The notes under the pieces are model-generated. The model made no database searches and had not been told where the DNA came from. It was given only the letters and a program-made list of their open reading frames with translations. A stretch of 50,722 bases of DNA, from assembly GCA_017397895.1 (NCBI GenBank), contig JAFQHP010000037.1, forward strand, positions 1 to 50,722. The letters run 5' to 3'. The DNA comes from Clostridia bacterium. GTDB lineage: Bacteria > Bacillota > Clostridia > Christensenellales > Aristaeellaceae. Every line of letters begins with the position of its first letter. The stretch's first letter is position 1. The translations under genes and the position numbers were made by a program. This document shows positions 1 through 8,973 of this stretch, in pieces.

Positions 1-239
1 CTACTCGCAATGGAACAATGATCACTTGCAATCGGGTTTGTGCGTGTTGCAGATAATCCCTTACACATCAGCGGGAAATTGCCCGTTCGACCAGCCAGCC
101 ACTTCCGCAAAATGGGTCAAGGGATAAAATCCCTTGTGGGGGTTGAGGGGGCAACGCCCCTCAGGGTATCCCCAAGCATCAGCGGGAAACTGTTTGTTCG
201 TCACACCAACTACTTCCGAAAAAAGAGGCAACGCCCCGC
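1..239. repeat. Intergenic region with imperfect direct repeat
   Basis: I see no convincing gene here. Two 47-bp copies of an imperfect direct repeat lie at 66-112 and 177-223. Both start CATCAGCGGGAAA and end with ACTTCCG followed by A-rich sequence, and about three quarters of positions match. Between them are two short hairpins, GGGAT/ATCCC at 121-133 and GAGGGG/CCCCTC at 145-162. The short reading frames across it look like repeat translations. The function is unknown. Confidence 0.5.
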
Positions 240-275
240 AAAGAAAAGCCACGGCCTGTGCACGGCCGTGGCTTT
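240..275 (-). terminator. Intrinsic terminator of the GH67-GH3 operon
   Basis: A perfect 12-bp stem (245-256 with 264-275) closes a 7-nt loop. Read on the minus strand it is followed by TTTTCTTT. It lies 14 bp past the GH3 stop codon, so it ends the xylan-degradation operon. Confidence 0.85.
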
Positions 276-289
276 GTTGATTCGGTTGA

Positions 290-2362
290 TTACAGCTTGA
301 TTTCCAGGCTCTTCTTGCCGGTAAGCTCGGCGGAGCGGGCGTCGGGCTGATAACCGCCCACGAACAGGGTGGCCTTATCGCAGGGCAGGCGCTTGCCTTC
401 ATCGTTCACCACGGTGAAGGTAAGGGCGGACAGGGGAATTTCCACCTGTTTTTCTTCGCCGGCCTTCACAAACACACGCTTGAAGCCGCACAGGGCGGGA
501 TGCAGGGGAGCATCCTTGCTTTCGCACTTCACATACACCTGGGCCACTTCTTCCGCGTCCATCTTGCCGGTGTTCTTGATGGTGACGGTCACTTTACCAT
601 CGGCGTAAGCAGCGTTTTCGTACACGAAATCGGTGTAGGAAAGGCCAAAGCCAAAGGGATAGAGGGCCTTGCCTTCATAATAGCGGTAGGTGCGGTTTTT
701 CATGTTATAGTCGGTGAATTCGGGCAGGTCTTCCACGTTATGGTAGAAGGTCAGGGGCAGGCGGCCGGAGAAGCATTCTTCGCCGAACAAAAGCTTGGCC
801 AGGGCAGTACCGCCGGCCTGGCCGGGATACCATGCCCACACCACAGCATTGCCTTCTTCCACCCGCAGGTTGCTGCCGGCAGCCACCACGGTAACCACGG
901 GGGTGCCGGTCTTTACCACGGCATCCAGCAGGCGCTTCTGGGCGGCGGGCAGTTCCAGGTCGTTCTTATCGCCGGAGAAGTACTGGTTGCCGGTATCACC
1001 TTCTTCGCCTTCCATGGTGGCGTCCAGGCCCATGCAGGCAATGACCACGTCCGCCAGTTCGGCAGCGGCCACGGCTTCGGCCAGGCGGTCGTCCTTATAC
1101 TGGGAGAGGTTGCTTTCATTATCCTTGAACATCTGGGAGCCGGGAGCATAGATCACCCGTGCCTTGCCCTTGCAGGCTTCCCGGATGCCTTCCAGGAAAG
1201 TGACATAGCGGGAAGAGGTGCCGTTGTAGTTGCCTTCCAGGGCCAGCTGGCTGTTGGCGTTGGGGCCAATGACCAGGATCACCTTTTCCTTGTCGGTGTT
1301 GTCGATGGGCAGGATGCCGTCGTTCTTGAGCAGGGTCATGCTGCGAAGCGCCGCCTTCAGGGCCACGGCGTCATGCTCGTCGGTATCGTTTTCAAGCAGG
1401 CTGATCTTGTTGAACTCACAGTTCTCGTCCATCATGCCCAGGCGGTACCGGGTGGCAAAGAGGCTGATGCAGGCCCGGGTGATATCTTCTTCCGTCACCA
1501 GGCCTTCCTGATAAGCTTCCATCATGTGCAGGTAGGTGTTGCCGCAGTTCACGTCGCAGCCGTTCTTCAGCGCCAGGGCGGCGGATTCGGGTGCGGTATC
1601 GGTGACCATGTGACGGGTGTGGAAGTCCCGCACGGCCCAGCAGTCGCTGACCACATGGCCTTCAAAGCCCCATTCTTCCCGGAGGATATCCAGAAGCAGG
1701 GTTTTGCTGCCGCAGCAGGGCTCGCCGTTGGTACGGTTGTAGGCACCCATGACGGCTTCCACATCCGCTTCCTTCACCAGCGCTTCAAAGGCGGGCAGGT
1801 AGGTTTCCCGCATATCCTTTTCGTTGGCAATGGCGTCAAATTCGTGACGGATGGCTTCGGGGCCGGAGTGCACGGCATAGTGCTTGGCGCAGGCGGCAAT
1901 CTTCATGTATTCGCCCTCGCCCTGCAGGCCCTTTACAAAGGCCACACCCAGGCGGCTGGTGAGATAGGGGTCTTCGCCGTAGGTTTCATGGCCGCGGCCC
2001 CAGCGGGGATCACGGAAGATGTTGATGTTGGGGCTCCAGTAGGTAAGACCCTTGTAGATATCCCGGTCGCCGTGGGCGGCGTTGGCGTTATGCTTGGCGC
2101 GGCCTTCGTGGGCGATGATTTCCGCCACTTCCTTCAGCGCTTCATCGTCAAACATGGCGGCCATACCGATGGCCTGGGGGAAAACGGTGGCAGTACCGGC
2201 ACGGGCCACGCCGTGAAGGCCTTCATTCCACCAATTGTAGGCGGGAATACCCAGCCGTTCGATGGCGGGGGCGTCATAGCGCAGCTGACATGCCTTTTCT
2301 TCCAGGGTCATTTTCGCTACCAGCTCTTGGGCCAGCGCACGGGCTTTCTGATGATCCATCAT
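290..2362 (-). CDS. Glycoside hydrolase family 3 beta-glycosidase (likely beta-xylosidase)
   Basis: This 690-residue enzyme would remove terminal sugars, probably xylose, from short oligosaccharides. The GH3 TIM barrel carries RDPRWGRGHETYGEDP (about 118-132) and KHYAVHSGPE (160-169). The nucleophile is Asp240 in GHVVSDCWAV, a form resembling GH3 beta-xylosidases. The alpha/beta domain follows, with a likely acid/base Glu in the EGEEGD stretch, then a C-terminal fibronectin-III-like domain. No signal peptide is visible, so it should act in the cytosol on imported oligosaccharides. The start at 2362 is preceded by AAAGGAGA at 8 nt; a longer in-frame start has no such site. It lies 19 bp downstream of the GH67 gene and the two are probably co-transcribed. 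Beta-glucosidase or arabinosidase activity cannot be excluded. Confidence 0.9.
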   Translation of the reverse strand: MMDHQKARALAQELVAKMTLEEKACQLRYDAPAIERLGIPAYNWWNEGLHGVARAGTATVFPQAIGMAAMFDDEALKEVAEIIAHEGRAKHNANAAHGDRDIYKGLTYWSPNINIFRDPRWGRGHETYGEDPYLTSRLGVAFVKGLQGEGEYMKIAACAKHYAVHSGPEAIRHEFDAIANEKDMRETYLPAFEALVKEADVEAVMGAYNRTNGEPCCGSKTLLLDILREEWGFEGHVVSDCWAVRDFHTRHMVTDTAPESAALALKNGCDVNCGNTYLHMMEAYQEGLVTEEDITRACISLFATRYRLGMMDENCEFNKISLLENDTDEHDAVALKAALRSMTLLKNDGILPIDNTDKEKVILVIGPNANSQLALEGNYNGTSSRYVTFLEGIREACKGKARVIYAPGSQMFKDNESNLSQYKDDRLAEAVAAAELADVVIACMGLDATMEGEEGDTGNQYFSGDKNDLELPAAQKRLLDAVVKTGTPVVTVVAAGSNLRVEEGNAVVWAWYPGQAGGTALAKLLFGEECFSGRLPLTFYHNVEDLPEFTDYNMKNRTYRYYEGKALYPFGFGLSYTDFVYENAAYADGKVTVTIKNTGKMDAEEVAQVYVKCESKDAPLHPALCGFKRVFVKAGEEKQVEIPLSALTFTVVNDEGKRLPCDKATLFVGGYQPDARSAELTGKKSLEIKL

Positions 2363-2381
2363 GGTAATTCTCTCCTTTATA

Positions 2382-4217
2382 TCAATCGTAAATCCTTCTG
2401 CCCCTGGCATCGGGGATCAAGGTGAAACGGTAGAAATAAGTGTTCATCCTGTCGCACCAGTTCCGGGCATTCTTTACCTGCTGCTGGAAGCGGGCCAGGC
2501 CATGGAGGTAATCCTTCTCGGGCAGGGCGTGTTCCATAGCCTGCCAGTCCTCCAGCAGTTTTTCCGCTTCCGCCAGCCCTTCGAAATGATCGTCGTAGAG
2601 CCGCTGCAGCATGGTGCGCCCGTCTTTCATCACATAGTCATAGGGCATACGGTGGAAAAACAGCAGCATTTTTTCCGGGCAGGTGGCCGGGTCGTTATAC
2701 AACCTGGCCAATTCTTCCGGGTACTGCTGAATGTAGCCGGTGCCCTTATCGCTGCGGTCAATGCCCACAAAGCGGCAGTTGGCCCGGTGATAGGTGCCCC
2801 AGAAATCGTATTCATACCCTTCAGCGTCCGGTCCGTAATGGGAATGGGGCGTCACCATCCAGCCAAGGCCCAGGTTGGCGGTGTATTTTTCGTAGGTGGA
2901 CCGGGACGAGAGCATCATGCTTTCCAGCCGGTCCCTCTCCGTGAAATCCGGGCCGAAGGTGAGGCCGATCCAGTCCTTCAATACCTGAACGCCGTCAAAC
3001 CCTTTCCCCTGCCAGGCCATACGGCCGTAAGCATACAGGTTAGCCTGGGCCAGGGTGTGGCCGGTCCAGTTTTCGTCGTTACCCAGGTTGGTCACCGCAG
3101 CAATATGGAGAGGCAGCGCCGGCAGCTGATCCATCACTTCATGCCACACGGGAGCCATGTAGTAAAGGTCGATCTGCTGGCCGGTGTATTCCTGGGCCAA
3201 TTGGAACTCAATGGACTTGCAGGTCTTCGGCATGGCGTACAGCAGGGGGGATACAGGCTCCCGCACCTGGAAATCGTAGGGGCCGTTCTTCACCTGCAAA
3301 ATAACATTATCTTCAAACTGTCCGTCCAGATGGGCATAATTTTCATAGGCAGCCTTGGGCCGGTCGATGGAATGATCCCGCCAGTCCTGCCGGCAGTTGT
3401 ACACAAAGCACCGCCAGATCAGCACGCCGCCATGGGGCTTCAGTGCCCGGGCCAGCAAATTGGCCCCTTCGGCATGGTTGCGCTTGTACATATAGGGGCC
3501 GGGGCGGAACTCGCTGTCCGCCTTCACCAGGAAGCCGCACAGGTCCGGCACATAGGAGTAGATCAGGTCCACCTGCTTTTCCCAGAAGGCCTGCACCCTT
3601 TCGTCCAGCGGATCCGCCGTATCCAGGCCCAGCGTCACCGGCAGCGCATAATCCACGCTGATGATCAGCCGCACGCCGTAGGCCCGGAAAACATCGGCAA
3701 TCTTCTTCACTTCCGGCAGCAATTCTTCCGTGCACAGCCTGTCCGCCGGGTAATGCACATTCACATTGTTCATGCTGATGGCATTGATCCCGCAGCTGGC
3801 CAGCATACGGCCGTAAAAGCGGATGCGCTCTTCCTCCCAGCAGAAGCGGCTGTCCTTGAAAAAGAAGGAATTTCCGGCATAGCCCCGCTCAATCTGGCCG
3901 TTCATATTGTCCCAGTGGTTCAGCATGCGCAGGCCATAGGCAGGTTTCGTTTCCCCGCAGCAGGGGCACTGGCCCAGGTACATTTTTTCCAACAGCTGAT
4001 AGGCGCCGTACAATACGCCCTTTTCGCCGCCGTAAATCACATACCCTTCTCCATCCTTTTCAATGCGGTAGGCGTCCTGCATGCTTTCTTCCACCTGCAG
4101 GCGGGCATTCGCCCCCATTTCTTCCAGTTCCACCCGGGCTTCCTCCACAGGGGAAAAGGTGCGGGGGCAATGGTCGCTCAAAAAAGGCAGCCAGCATTTT
4201 TCAGCATTCAACAGCAT
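2382..4217 (-). CDS. aguA: GH67 alpha-glucuronidase
   Basis: This 611-residue enzyme would remove 4-O-methyl-glucuronic acid from the end of xylo-oligosaccharides, clearing them for the downstream GH3 enzyme. Family signatures are clear: GLRMLNHWDNMNGQIERGYAG (about 95-115), KADSEFRPGP with the probable general acid Glu236, and LDGQFEDNVILQVKNGP followed by FQVREP with Glu320 as a catalytic base. No signal peptide is seen, which fits intracellular GH67 enzymes. It is shorter than the usual 680-700 residues, mostly at the N-terminus. The start was set at 4217 because AAGGAG lies 7 nt before it; an ATG six bases upstream would be only 1 nt from that site. By alignment from memory, Glu292 sits where the catalytic Asp is usual. 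Confidence 0.93.
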   Translation of the reverse strand: MLLNAEKCWLPFLSDHCPRTFSPVEEARVELEEMGANARLQVEESMQDAYRIEKDGEGYVIYGGEKGVLYGAYQLLEKMYLGQCPCCGETKPAYGLRMLNHWDNMNGQIERGYAGNSFFFKDSRFCWEEERIRFYGRMLASCGINAISMNNVNVHYPADRLCTEELLPEVKKIADVFRAYGVRLIISVDYALPVTLGLDTADPLDERVQAFWEKQVDLIYSYVPDLCGFLVKADSEFRPGPYMYKRNHAEGANLLARALKPHGGVLIWRCFVYNCRQDWRDHSIDRPKAAYENYAHLDGQFEDNVILQVKNGPYDFQVREPVSPLLYAMPKTCKSIEFQLAQEYTGQQIDLYYMAPVWHEVMDQLPALPLHIAAVTNLGNDENWTGHTLAQANLYAYGRMAWQGKGFDGVQVLKDWIGLTFGPDFTERDRLESMMLSSRSTYEKYTANLGLGWMVTPHSHYGPDAEGYEYDFWGTYHRANCRFVGIDRSDKGTGYIQQYPEELARLYNDPATCPEKMLLFFHRMPYDYVMKDGRTMLQRLYDDHFEGLAEAEKLLEDWQAMEHALPEKDYLHGLARFQQQVKNARNWCDRMNTYFYRFTLIPDARGRRIYD

Positions 4218-4255
4218 TGCCATACTCCTTCATAATCCTTTTGTGTGATACTAGA

Positions 4256-4286
4256 ATTATAGCAGATAGGCCACTTTCATTGCCAA
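4256..4286 (-). promoter_or_regulatory. Promoter of the GH67-GH3 operon
   Basis: On the minus strand TTGGCA (4281-4286) and a perfect TATAAT (4256-4261) are 19 bp apart, 38 bp before the GH67 start. The long spacer suggests activator dependence, which suits the AraC-family gene just upstream. Confidence 0.6.
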
Positions 4287-4307
4287 CCGATTCCCGCCTA
4301 AATCCTA

Positions 4308-5180
4308 TCAGATATTACGGTTATTCTGCCGCAGGGTTTTGCGGTACTGGGTGGGGGTCTGGCCGGTCAGCTGCTTGAACACCCGGTTAAAGGAGGCCAC
4401 GGAGCCAAAGCCGGAGCGGGTAACAATATCCATGATGCTGTTTTCCGGGTCCATCAGCAATTGTTTGGCCAGGGCCACCCGCTGCTGCTGGATATAGTCC
4501 ACACAGGATACATCGGCAAATTCCTTGAACATCCGCACAAAGTGGGATTTGGAATACCCGGCCACGGCGGAGAGCATTTCCACGTCCAGCTTTTCATGGC
4601 AATGGTTGTGGATATAATCGCACACCCGCAAAAAGCCGTCCACGGATTTGGCATAGCGCCGGTCGCTTTCGTGGGTGATGAAGGCTTTACGGTTCCGGGC
4701 CAGGGTGATGAACATCTGGGTGCAGCGGGCAGAAATATAGTAATTGAACAAGGGCCCCCGCAGCATATATTCGTCATACATTTCCAGCATGGTCTGCTGC
4801 AGGAAGGCGCACACGTCCTCCAGCATGGGCGTCACTTTCCGCACATGCAGGCAGGGATAAAAATGCCGCAGCTCGTCATAAAAGCCGTGCATTTGGTTTG
4901 CCAGCACGCAGCTCACCTGCACAATCAGCCTTTCGCCTCTTTCAGGCGCTTTCAAGGAGTGGATCACGCCCGGCGGGATGAGCAGGATATCCCCTTCCGT
5001 CAGGGCATACTCCCGGTTATCAATCAATACCGTATACCCAGCGCTCAGGGGCATGATCAATTCAAAATCCGTATGCCAGTGACGGGGATAATCCTCCGCT
5101 TCACAATTGCGGTAAATACGCAGCAGCAGGTCCTTCTCAAAATGAACTACCTCTCTCAACCCGTCAAAATCTTCAATCAT
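4308..5180 (-). CDS. AraC-family transcriptional regulator with cupin sensor domain
   Basis: This 290-residue protein has an N-terminal cupin-like ligand-binding half. HWHTDFELIMPLSAGYTVLI and the EGDILLIPPGVIHSL segment are typical of it. The C-terminal pair of helix-turn-helix motifs spans about 185-285 (AVAGYSKSHFVRMFKEF and TRSGFGSVASFNRVFKQLTGQTP). It sits immediately upstream of the GH67-GH3 operon on the same strand but is separated from it by a strong promoter, so it is the likely sugar-responsive activator of that operon. The start at 5180 is chosen because GAGGAGG precedes it at 8 nt; a frame open 16 codons further upstream lacks such a site. The ligand is not known; a xylan-derived sugar is an inference from the neighbours. 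Confidence 0.88.
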   Translation of the reverse strand: MIEDFDGLREVVHFEKDLLLRIYRNCEAEDYPRHWHTDFELIMPLSAGYTVLIDNREYALTEGDILLIPPGVIHSLKAPERGERLIVQVSCVLANQMHGFYDELRHFYPCLHVRKVTPMLEDVCAFLQQTMLEMYDEYMLRGPLFNYYISARCTQMFITLARNRKAFITHESDRRYAKSVDGFLRVCDYIHNHCHEKLDVEMLSAVAGYSKSHFVRMFKEFADVSCVDYIQQQRVALAKQLLMDPENSIMDIVTRSGFGSVASFNRVFKQLTGQTPTQYRKTLRQNNRNI

Positions 5181-5216
5181 GCCGGTATCCTCCTCTCGCG
5201 TTTTGTCAAAATGAAA

Positions 5217-5239
5217 GTGCAGAACCATCCATTCTGCAC
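5217..5239 (-). terminator. Dyad between the metal permease and the araC-like gene
   Basis: Perfect 8-bp arms GTGCAGAA (5217-5224) and TTCTGCAC (5232-5239) flank a 7-nt loop. On the minus strand TTTCATTTTG follows. It lies just past the permease stop, so it may be a weak terminator for the seven-gene murA operon. It is also 37 bp before the regulator start and could instead be an operator. Confidence 0.5.
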
Positions 5240-5244
5240 ATACC

Positions 5245-6084
5245 TCACCGGATCAGCTTCTTCATGGGCAGCGTAACCCCATAGCAAACAGCAGCGCACA
5301 GCACCACCGCCGCGCCCACGCCGGTATCCAGATAATAGGCCGCCACCAGCCCGCCCACGCCGCAAAAAAGCCCCAGCAGCACGCTGAGCAAAGCATGCTG
5401 GCGGGAGGTGCGGGCAATATTCCGGGCCGCAGCCGCAGGCAGAATCAAAAGCGCATTGATCAGCAATACCCCCACCCACCGGATGGACAGCATCACCGCC
5501 ACGGCCACCAGGCTTACAAAGGCATACTCCACCCACTTGGTGCCCACCCCCCGGCTCTGGGCCAGGGCAGGATTCACTGCGGTAAGCAGCAGTTTGTTGT
5601 ACAAAAGCGCCCAGAGCAGCACGCCCACTGGCAGGGCGATCAAAAGCCACACAAGGTCCCCCGGCGCCACCGCCAGCACGTCCCCGGCAAGCAGGGAGGA
5701 ATAGCGGGAAAAGCTGCCGTTGTGGGACAAAATCAGCAGCCCCACCGCAATGCCGGTGGAGGAAAACACGCTGATGATGGTGTCCGCCGATTCGCCGCCG
5801 GTGCGGTTGATCCGGCTGATCATCACTGCCCAGATGATGCCGAACACGATCATGCTGATCAGTTCATTCTGCACCCCCAGCAGCATACCAATGCCCACCC
5901 CGGCCAGGGCGCTGTGGCCCAGCGCATCGGAAAAGAAGGCCATGCGCCGGTTCACCGCCATGGTGCCGAAAAGGGCCAGCAGGGGGGTGAGCAGCAGCAT
6001 TGCCAGCAATGCATTTTTCATGAAGGACATGCTGAAGCACTCAAAGGGCAGCAGCCAGTCCATCACACGGTATAATGCATCCAC
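5245..6084 (-). CDS. Metal ABC transporter permease (ABC-3 family, ZnuB/MntB-like)
   Basis: This 279-residue integral membrane protein has about eight hydrophobic helices and the ABC-3 family pattern. Typical segments are FFSDALGHSALAGVGIG (about 50-66) and the C-terminal SIRWVGVLLINALLILPAAAARN. It would form the channel for zinc or manganese import together with the ATPase encoded two genes upstream. Translation probably begins at GTG (6084), with GGAGGAG about 10-12 nt before it. It is the last gene of the seven-gene operon, 18 bp after the C_GCAxxG_C_C gene. No substrate-binding lipoprotein is encoded in this window, so the metal cannot be assigned. Confidence 0.87.
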   Translation of the reverse strand: MDALYRVMDWLLPFECFSMSFMKNALLAMLLLTPLLALFGTMAVNRRMAFFSDALGHSALAGVGIGMLLGVQNELISMIVFGIIWAVMISRINRTGGESADTIISVFSSTGIAVGLLILSHNGSFSRYSSLLAGDVLAVAPGDLVWLLIALPVGVLLWALLYNKLLLTAVNPALAQSRGVGTKWVEYAFVSLVAVAVMLSIRWVGVLLINALLILPAAAARNIARTSRQHALLSVLLGLFCGVGGLVAAYYLDTGVGAAVVLCAAVCYGVTLPMKKLIR

Positions 6085-6102
6085 TTGCGTTTTTCTCCTC
6101 CG

Positions 6103-6561
6103 TCAGTTATTGTTCAAAGTATCTTCCAGAATTTCCGCCATGGCCCGGATGTATTTCAGGCAGGGCCGCTTTTCATAAAAGTCCGGCGTGCGGGGGGTGG
6201 GCATGCTGCCCACGGACCCTTCCGGCAACCCCAGCAGCTTGCCGCAGTTCAATGTTTTAAACTGATCCTGAAAACGGAAGCACATCTGCTGTCCCAGGGC
6301 GTACACATAGCCCTTGTTGGCATAGTCCTCCGGGTCATCATTGCCACGGGCGCAGCCCAGCACCACAATGGCGCCGCTGACCGCCCCGCAGGCTTCCCGC
6401 ATGCGGCACAGGCCGCCGCCAAGGCCGGCAGAAATGCGCATGGCGTCTTCCATGGGCATCTTCATTTCTTCCGCAAAGGCGCCCACCAGCGCCTGACCGC
6501 AGTTATACCCGGCCCGGAAAAGCTGTTCCGCCCGGTCGGCTGCACAGATTTTTTCACTCAT
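6103..6561 (-). CDS. C_GCAxxG_C_C family putative redox/metal protein
   Basis: This 152-residue protein belongs to the C_GCAxxG_C_C family, whose members have conserved cysteines thought to bind metal or take part in redox chemistry. Visible motifs are GYNCGQALVGAF (about 16-27), GGGLCRMREACGAVSGA near the middle, and later single cysteines in LGCARG, KTLNCGKLLG and RPCLKYI. It starts at 6561 in an ATGA overlap with the ABC ATPase stop, so the two are translationally coupled. Its position between the ATPase and permease of a metal transporter suggests a role in handling the imported metal. That is inference; the biochemical function of the family is not settled. Confidence 0.85.
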   Translation of the reverse strand: MSEKICAADRAEQLFRAGYNCGQALVGAFAEEMKMPMEDAMRISAGLGGGLCRMREACGAVSGAIVVLGCARGNDDPEDYANKGYVYALGQQMCFRFQDQFKTLNCGKLLGLPEGSVGSMPTPRTPDFYEKRPCLKYIRAMAEILEDTLNNN

Positions 6562-7328
6562 TGTTCTTCTCCTGTTACAGGCAATACCTGAAAAGTATCC
6601 CGGAAGGCCGGGGAGGCAAATACTTCTTTGGGCGTTCCGGCGCACAATACCTCCCGGTTCAGCAGCACCACATAATCGGCATACTGCTGCACCAATTGCC
6701 AGTCATGGCTCACCATCAGGATGGCCATGTGGTGGGTGTTTCTCAAATGATCCACCGTCTGCAAAAAGAGGGACAGGCCGTTCTGGTCCATGCCGGAAAC
6801 GGGTTCATCCAATACCAACAGATCCGGCAGGGGCATCAGCGCCATGGCCAGCAGCACCCGCTGCATTTCGCCGCCGGACAATGTGCCCAGCCGCTTGTTG
6901 GCAAGGCTTTCGGCGTTGGTTTCCTTCAGCGCCCTGTGCACCGTTTCCTTTGTTTTTTTGCCAATACCCAGCCACACCGGCTTTTTGGAAATGGCCGCCG
7001 CCATCAGATCCTCCACCGTCAGGGGCATTTCCCTGTCAAAGGACAATTGCTGGGGCACATAGCCAATGCGGGGGGCGGCGAAATCATGCCCGTGGGCATC
7101 CACATGGCGGATTTGCCCGTCATGGGGCACCTGCTGCAAAAGGGCACGGAGCAGGGTGGTTTTGCCGGCGCCGTTGGGGCCAACCAGGGCCGTCAACTGG
7201 CCGCAATGGATGTGGAAATTGATGCCGGAAAGCAGCGTATCGCCCCCTGCCGTCACCCCCACATTTTTCAGTTCAATGCGGCAAAGGGCACAGCCCCCCT
7301 GGCCATGATCATGCTCGTGCTTCATCAT
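6558..7328 (-). CDS. Metal ABC transporter ATP-binding protein (ZnuC-like)
   Basis: This 256-residue ATPase powers metal import with the permease at 5245-6084. It has Walker [10 protein letters not shown], the signature LSGGEMQRV, Walker B DLLVLDEP and the switch histidine in MVSHDWQ. A short extra N-terminus, [16 protein letters not shown], is rich in His and Cys and looks metal-binding, which supports a zinc-type substrate. The start overlaps the recA stop (ATGATGA), and its own stop overlaps the next gene, so its translation should be coupled to recA. This linkage of a metal importer to recA is unusual. Confidence 0.9.
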   Translation of the reverse strand: MMKHEHDHGQGGCALCRIELKNVGVTAGGDTLLSGINFHIHCGQLTALVGPNGAGKTTLLRALLQQVPHDGQIRHVDAHGHDFAAPRIGYVPQQLSFDREMPLTVEDLMAAAISKKPVWLGIGKKTKETVHRALKETNAESLANKRLGTLSGGEMQRVLLAMALMPLPDLLVLDEPVSGMDQNGLSLFLQTVDHLRNTHHMAILMVSHDWQLVQQYADYVVLLNREVLCAGTPKEVFASPAFRDTFQVLPVTGEEQ

Positions 7329-8422
7329 TCGTCGTCAGCATCCAGGTTCATTTCGGGAATATTATCGGCATCGATGGCGGGCACGGCGGAGGGGTTCATC
7401 ACCGCACGCAGGGCCGCTTCAATTTCGTCGGCAATTTCGGGATGATCCTTCAGGAACTGGCGGGTGTTATCCCGGCCCTGGCCGATGCGCTGGTCGTTAT
7501 AGGAGAACCAGGCGCCGCTCTTTTGGATGATATCCTTTTCCACAGCCAGGTCCAGCAGGCTGCCTTCCTTGGAAATGCCCTGGCCGTAAATCAGGTCAAA
7601 TTCGCAGGAGCGGAAGGGCGGGGCCACCTTGTTCTTGACCACCTTCACCTTGGTGCGGTTGCCCACCACTTCGCTGCCGTTCTTCAGCTGTTCGCCCCGG
7701 CGCACGTCCAGACGCACGGAAGCGTAGAATTTCAGGGCCCGGCCGCCGGGGGTGGTTTCGGGGTTGCCGTACATAACGCCCACTTTTTCGCGGATCTGGT
7801 TGATGAACAGGGCGATGGCGTTGGTCTTGGCCACCACGCCGGTCAGTTTCCGCATGGCCTGGCTCATCAGCCTTGCCTGCACGCCCACAAAGCTGTCGCC
7901 CATTTCGCCGTCAATTTCGGCACGGGGCACCAGGGCGGCCACGGAGTCGATCACCACGATGTCAATGGCGCCGGAGCGCAGCAGCGCTTCCGCGATTTCC
8001 AGGGCGTCTTCGCCGCAGTTGGGCTGGGAAACGTACAGCTCGTCAATATTCACGCCCAGGTTCTTGGCGTAGGCAGGGTCCAGGGCATGCTCGGCATCGA
8101 TGAAGGCCGCAGCGCCGCCCTGCTTTTGCACGGAGGCCACCACATGGAGGGCCACCGTAGTTTTACCGGAGGATTCCGGGCCGAACACTTCAATGATGCG
8201 GCCCCGGGGAATGCCCCCCACGCCCAGCGCCATATCCAGGTCCAGGCAGCCGGTGGGCACGGTATCCACCTGCATGGCGGTCTTTTCGCCCAGCTTCATC
8301 ACGGTGCCCTTGCCAAATTCCTTTTCGATGGAAGAGAGGGTCATCTCCAGCGCCCGCTGCTTTTCCTGCAGGGTGGCGTCCAGGTTTTTCATATCTTTCT
8401 TGTCGCTTGCTTTCTTGGCCAT
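7325..8422 (-). CDS. recA: Recombinase RecA
   Basis: RecA forms nucleoprotein filaments for homologous recombination and induces the SOS response by stimulating LexA cleavage. The 365-residue sequence is canonical, with Walker [10 protein letters not shown] (81-89), Walker [13 protein letters not shown], the DNA-binding loop region [20 protein letters not shown], and [14 protein letters not shown]. The N-terminus is about 14 residues longer than in E. coli RecA and rich in Lys/Asp. No intein is present. GGGAGG lies 8 nt before the ATG. pgsA is 27 bp upstream and the metal ABC ATPase overlaps its stop codon. I saw no obvious LexA box directly upstream, so transcription may come from the murA promoter. 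Confidence 0.98.
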   Translation of the reverse strand: MAKKASDKKDMKNLDATLQEKQRALEMTLSSIEKEFGKGTVMKLGEKTAMQVDTVPTGCLDLDMALGVGGIPRGRIIEVFGPESSGKTTVALHVVASVQKQGGAAAFIDAEHALDPAYAKNLGVNIDELYVSQPNCGEDALEIAEALLRSGAIDIVVIDSVAALVPRAEIDGEMGDSFVGVQARLMSQAMRKLTGVVAKTNAIALFINQIREKVGVMYGNPETTPGGRALKFYASVRLDVRRGEQLKNGSEVVGNRTKVKVVKNKVAPPFRSCEFDLIYGQGISKEGSLLDLAVEKDIIQKSGAWFSYNDQRIGQGRDNTRQFLKDHPEIADEIEAALRAVMNPSAVPAIDADNIPEMNLDADDE

Positions 8423-8449
8423 TTCTTTATCCTCCCTTGTAAATAATCG

Positions 8450-8962
8450 TCAATTGTCCTTCAGCAGCTGCCAGCTGTTTTTGAAATATTCCACACCGCT
8501 GATGAGGGTCATCAGGGCCATGGCATACATGAAAATATCCGTCACAATGTGCTTGCCGATCACCATAGCGCACAGGATGCAGAAAATCTGCAGATTGGTT
8601 TTGATCTTCCCCGGCCAGCCGGCGGCGATCACCACGCCTTTCTGGGAGGCCACCATCCGCAGCCCGTCCACCATCAGTTCCCGGGCCGCCACAATGGCCA
8701 CCGCCCAGTGGGGCAAAAGGCCGTCGGCGCACAGGAAAATCATGGCCGTCAGCACCAGAATTTTATCCGCCACAGGGTCGGCAAATTTTCCGAAGGTGGT
8801 GACGATATTGTTTTTCCTGGCGATATAGCCGTCCAGAAAATCGGTAAAGGCGGCGGCGGCAAAAATCACGGCAGCCAGCCAGTGAATCCCCACGGCCCAG
8901 GCAATCAGGCACAAAGGGATCATGCAGATACGCAAAATGGTCAGTTTGTTGGGCAGGTTCAT
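8450..8962 (-). CDS. pgsA: CDP-diacylglycerol-glycerol-3-phosphate 3-phosphatidyltransferase
   Basis: This 170-residue membrane enzyme makes phosphatidylglycerol phosphate from CDP-diacylglycerol and glycerol-3-phosphate, the committed step to phosphatidylglycerol. The CDP-alcohol phosphotransferase motif is intact as DFLDGYIARKNNIVTTFGKF continuing ADPVADK, at about 40-66. Four or more hydrophobic helices surround it. The start at 8962 (MNLPNKLTILR) is preceded by AAAGGAG and gives the usual length; the frame is open further upstream but would add an arginine/glycine-rich tail. It lies between the J-domain gene (11 bp) and recA (27 bp). The pgsA-recA order is common in Firmicutes. Confidence 0.95.
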   Translation of the reverse strand: MNLPNKLTILRICMIPLCLIAWAVGIHWLAAVIFAAAAFTDFLDGYIARKNNIVTTFGKFADPVADKILVLTAMIFLCADGLLPHWAVAIVAARELMVDGLRMVASQKGVVIAAGWPGKIKTNLQIFCILCAMVIGKHIVTDIFMYAMALMTLISGVEYFKNSWQLLKDN

Positions 8963-8973
8963 TTTTTTCTCCT

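Noticed and set aside
500..4235. Long plus-strand frames opposite the GH3 and GH67 genes
   Set aside because: Low-complexity Gly/His/Val-rich translations caused by codon bias of the real minus-strand genes.
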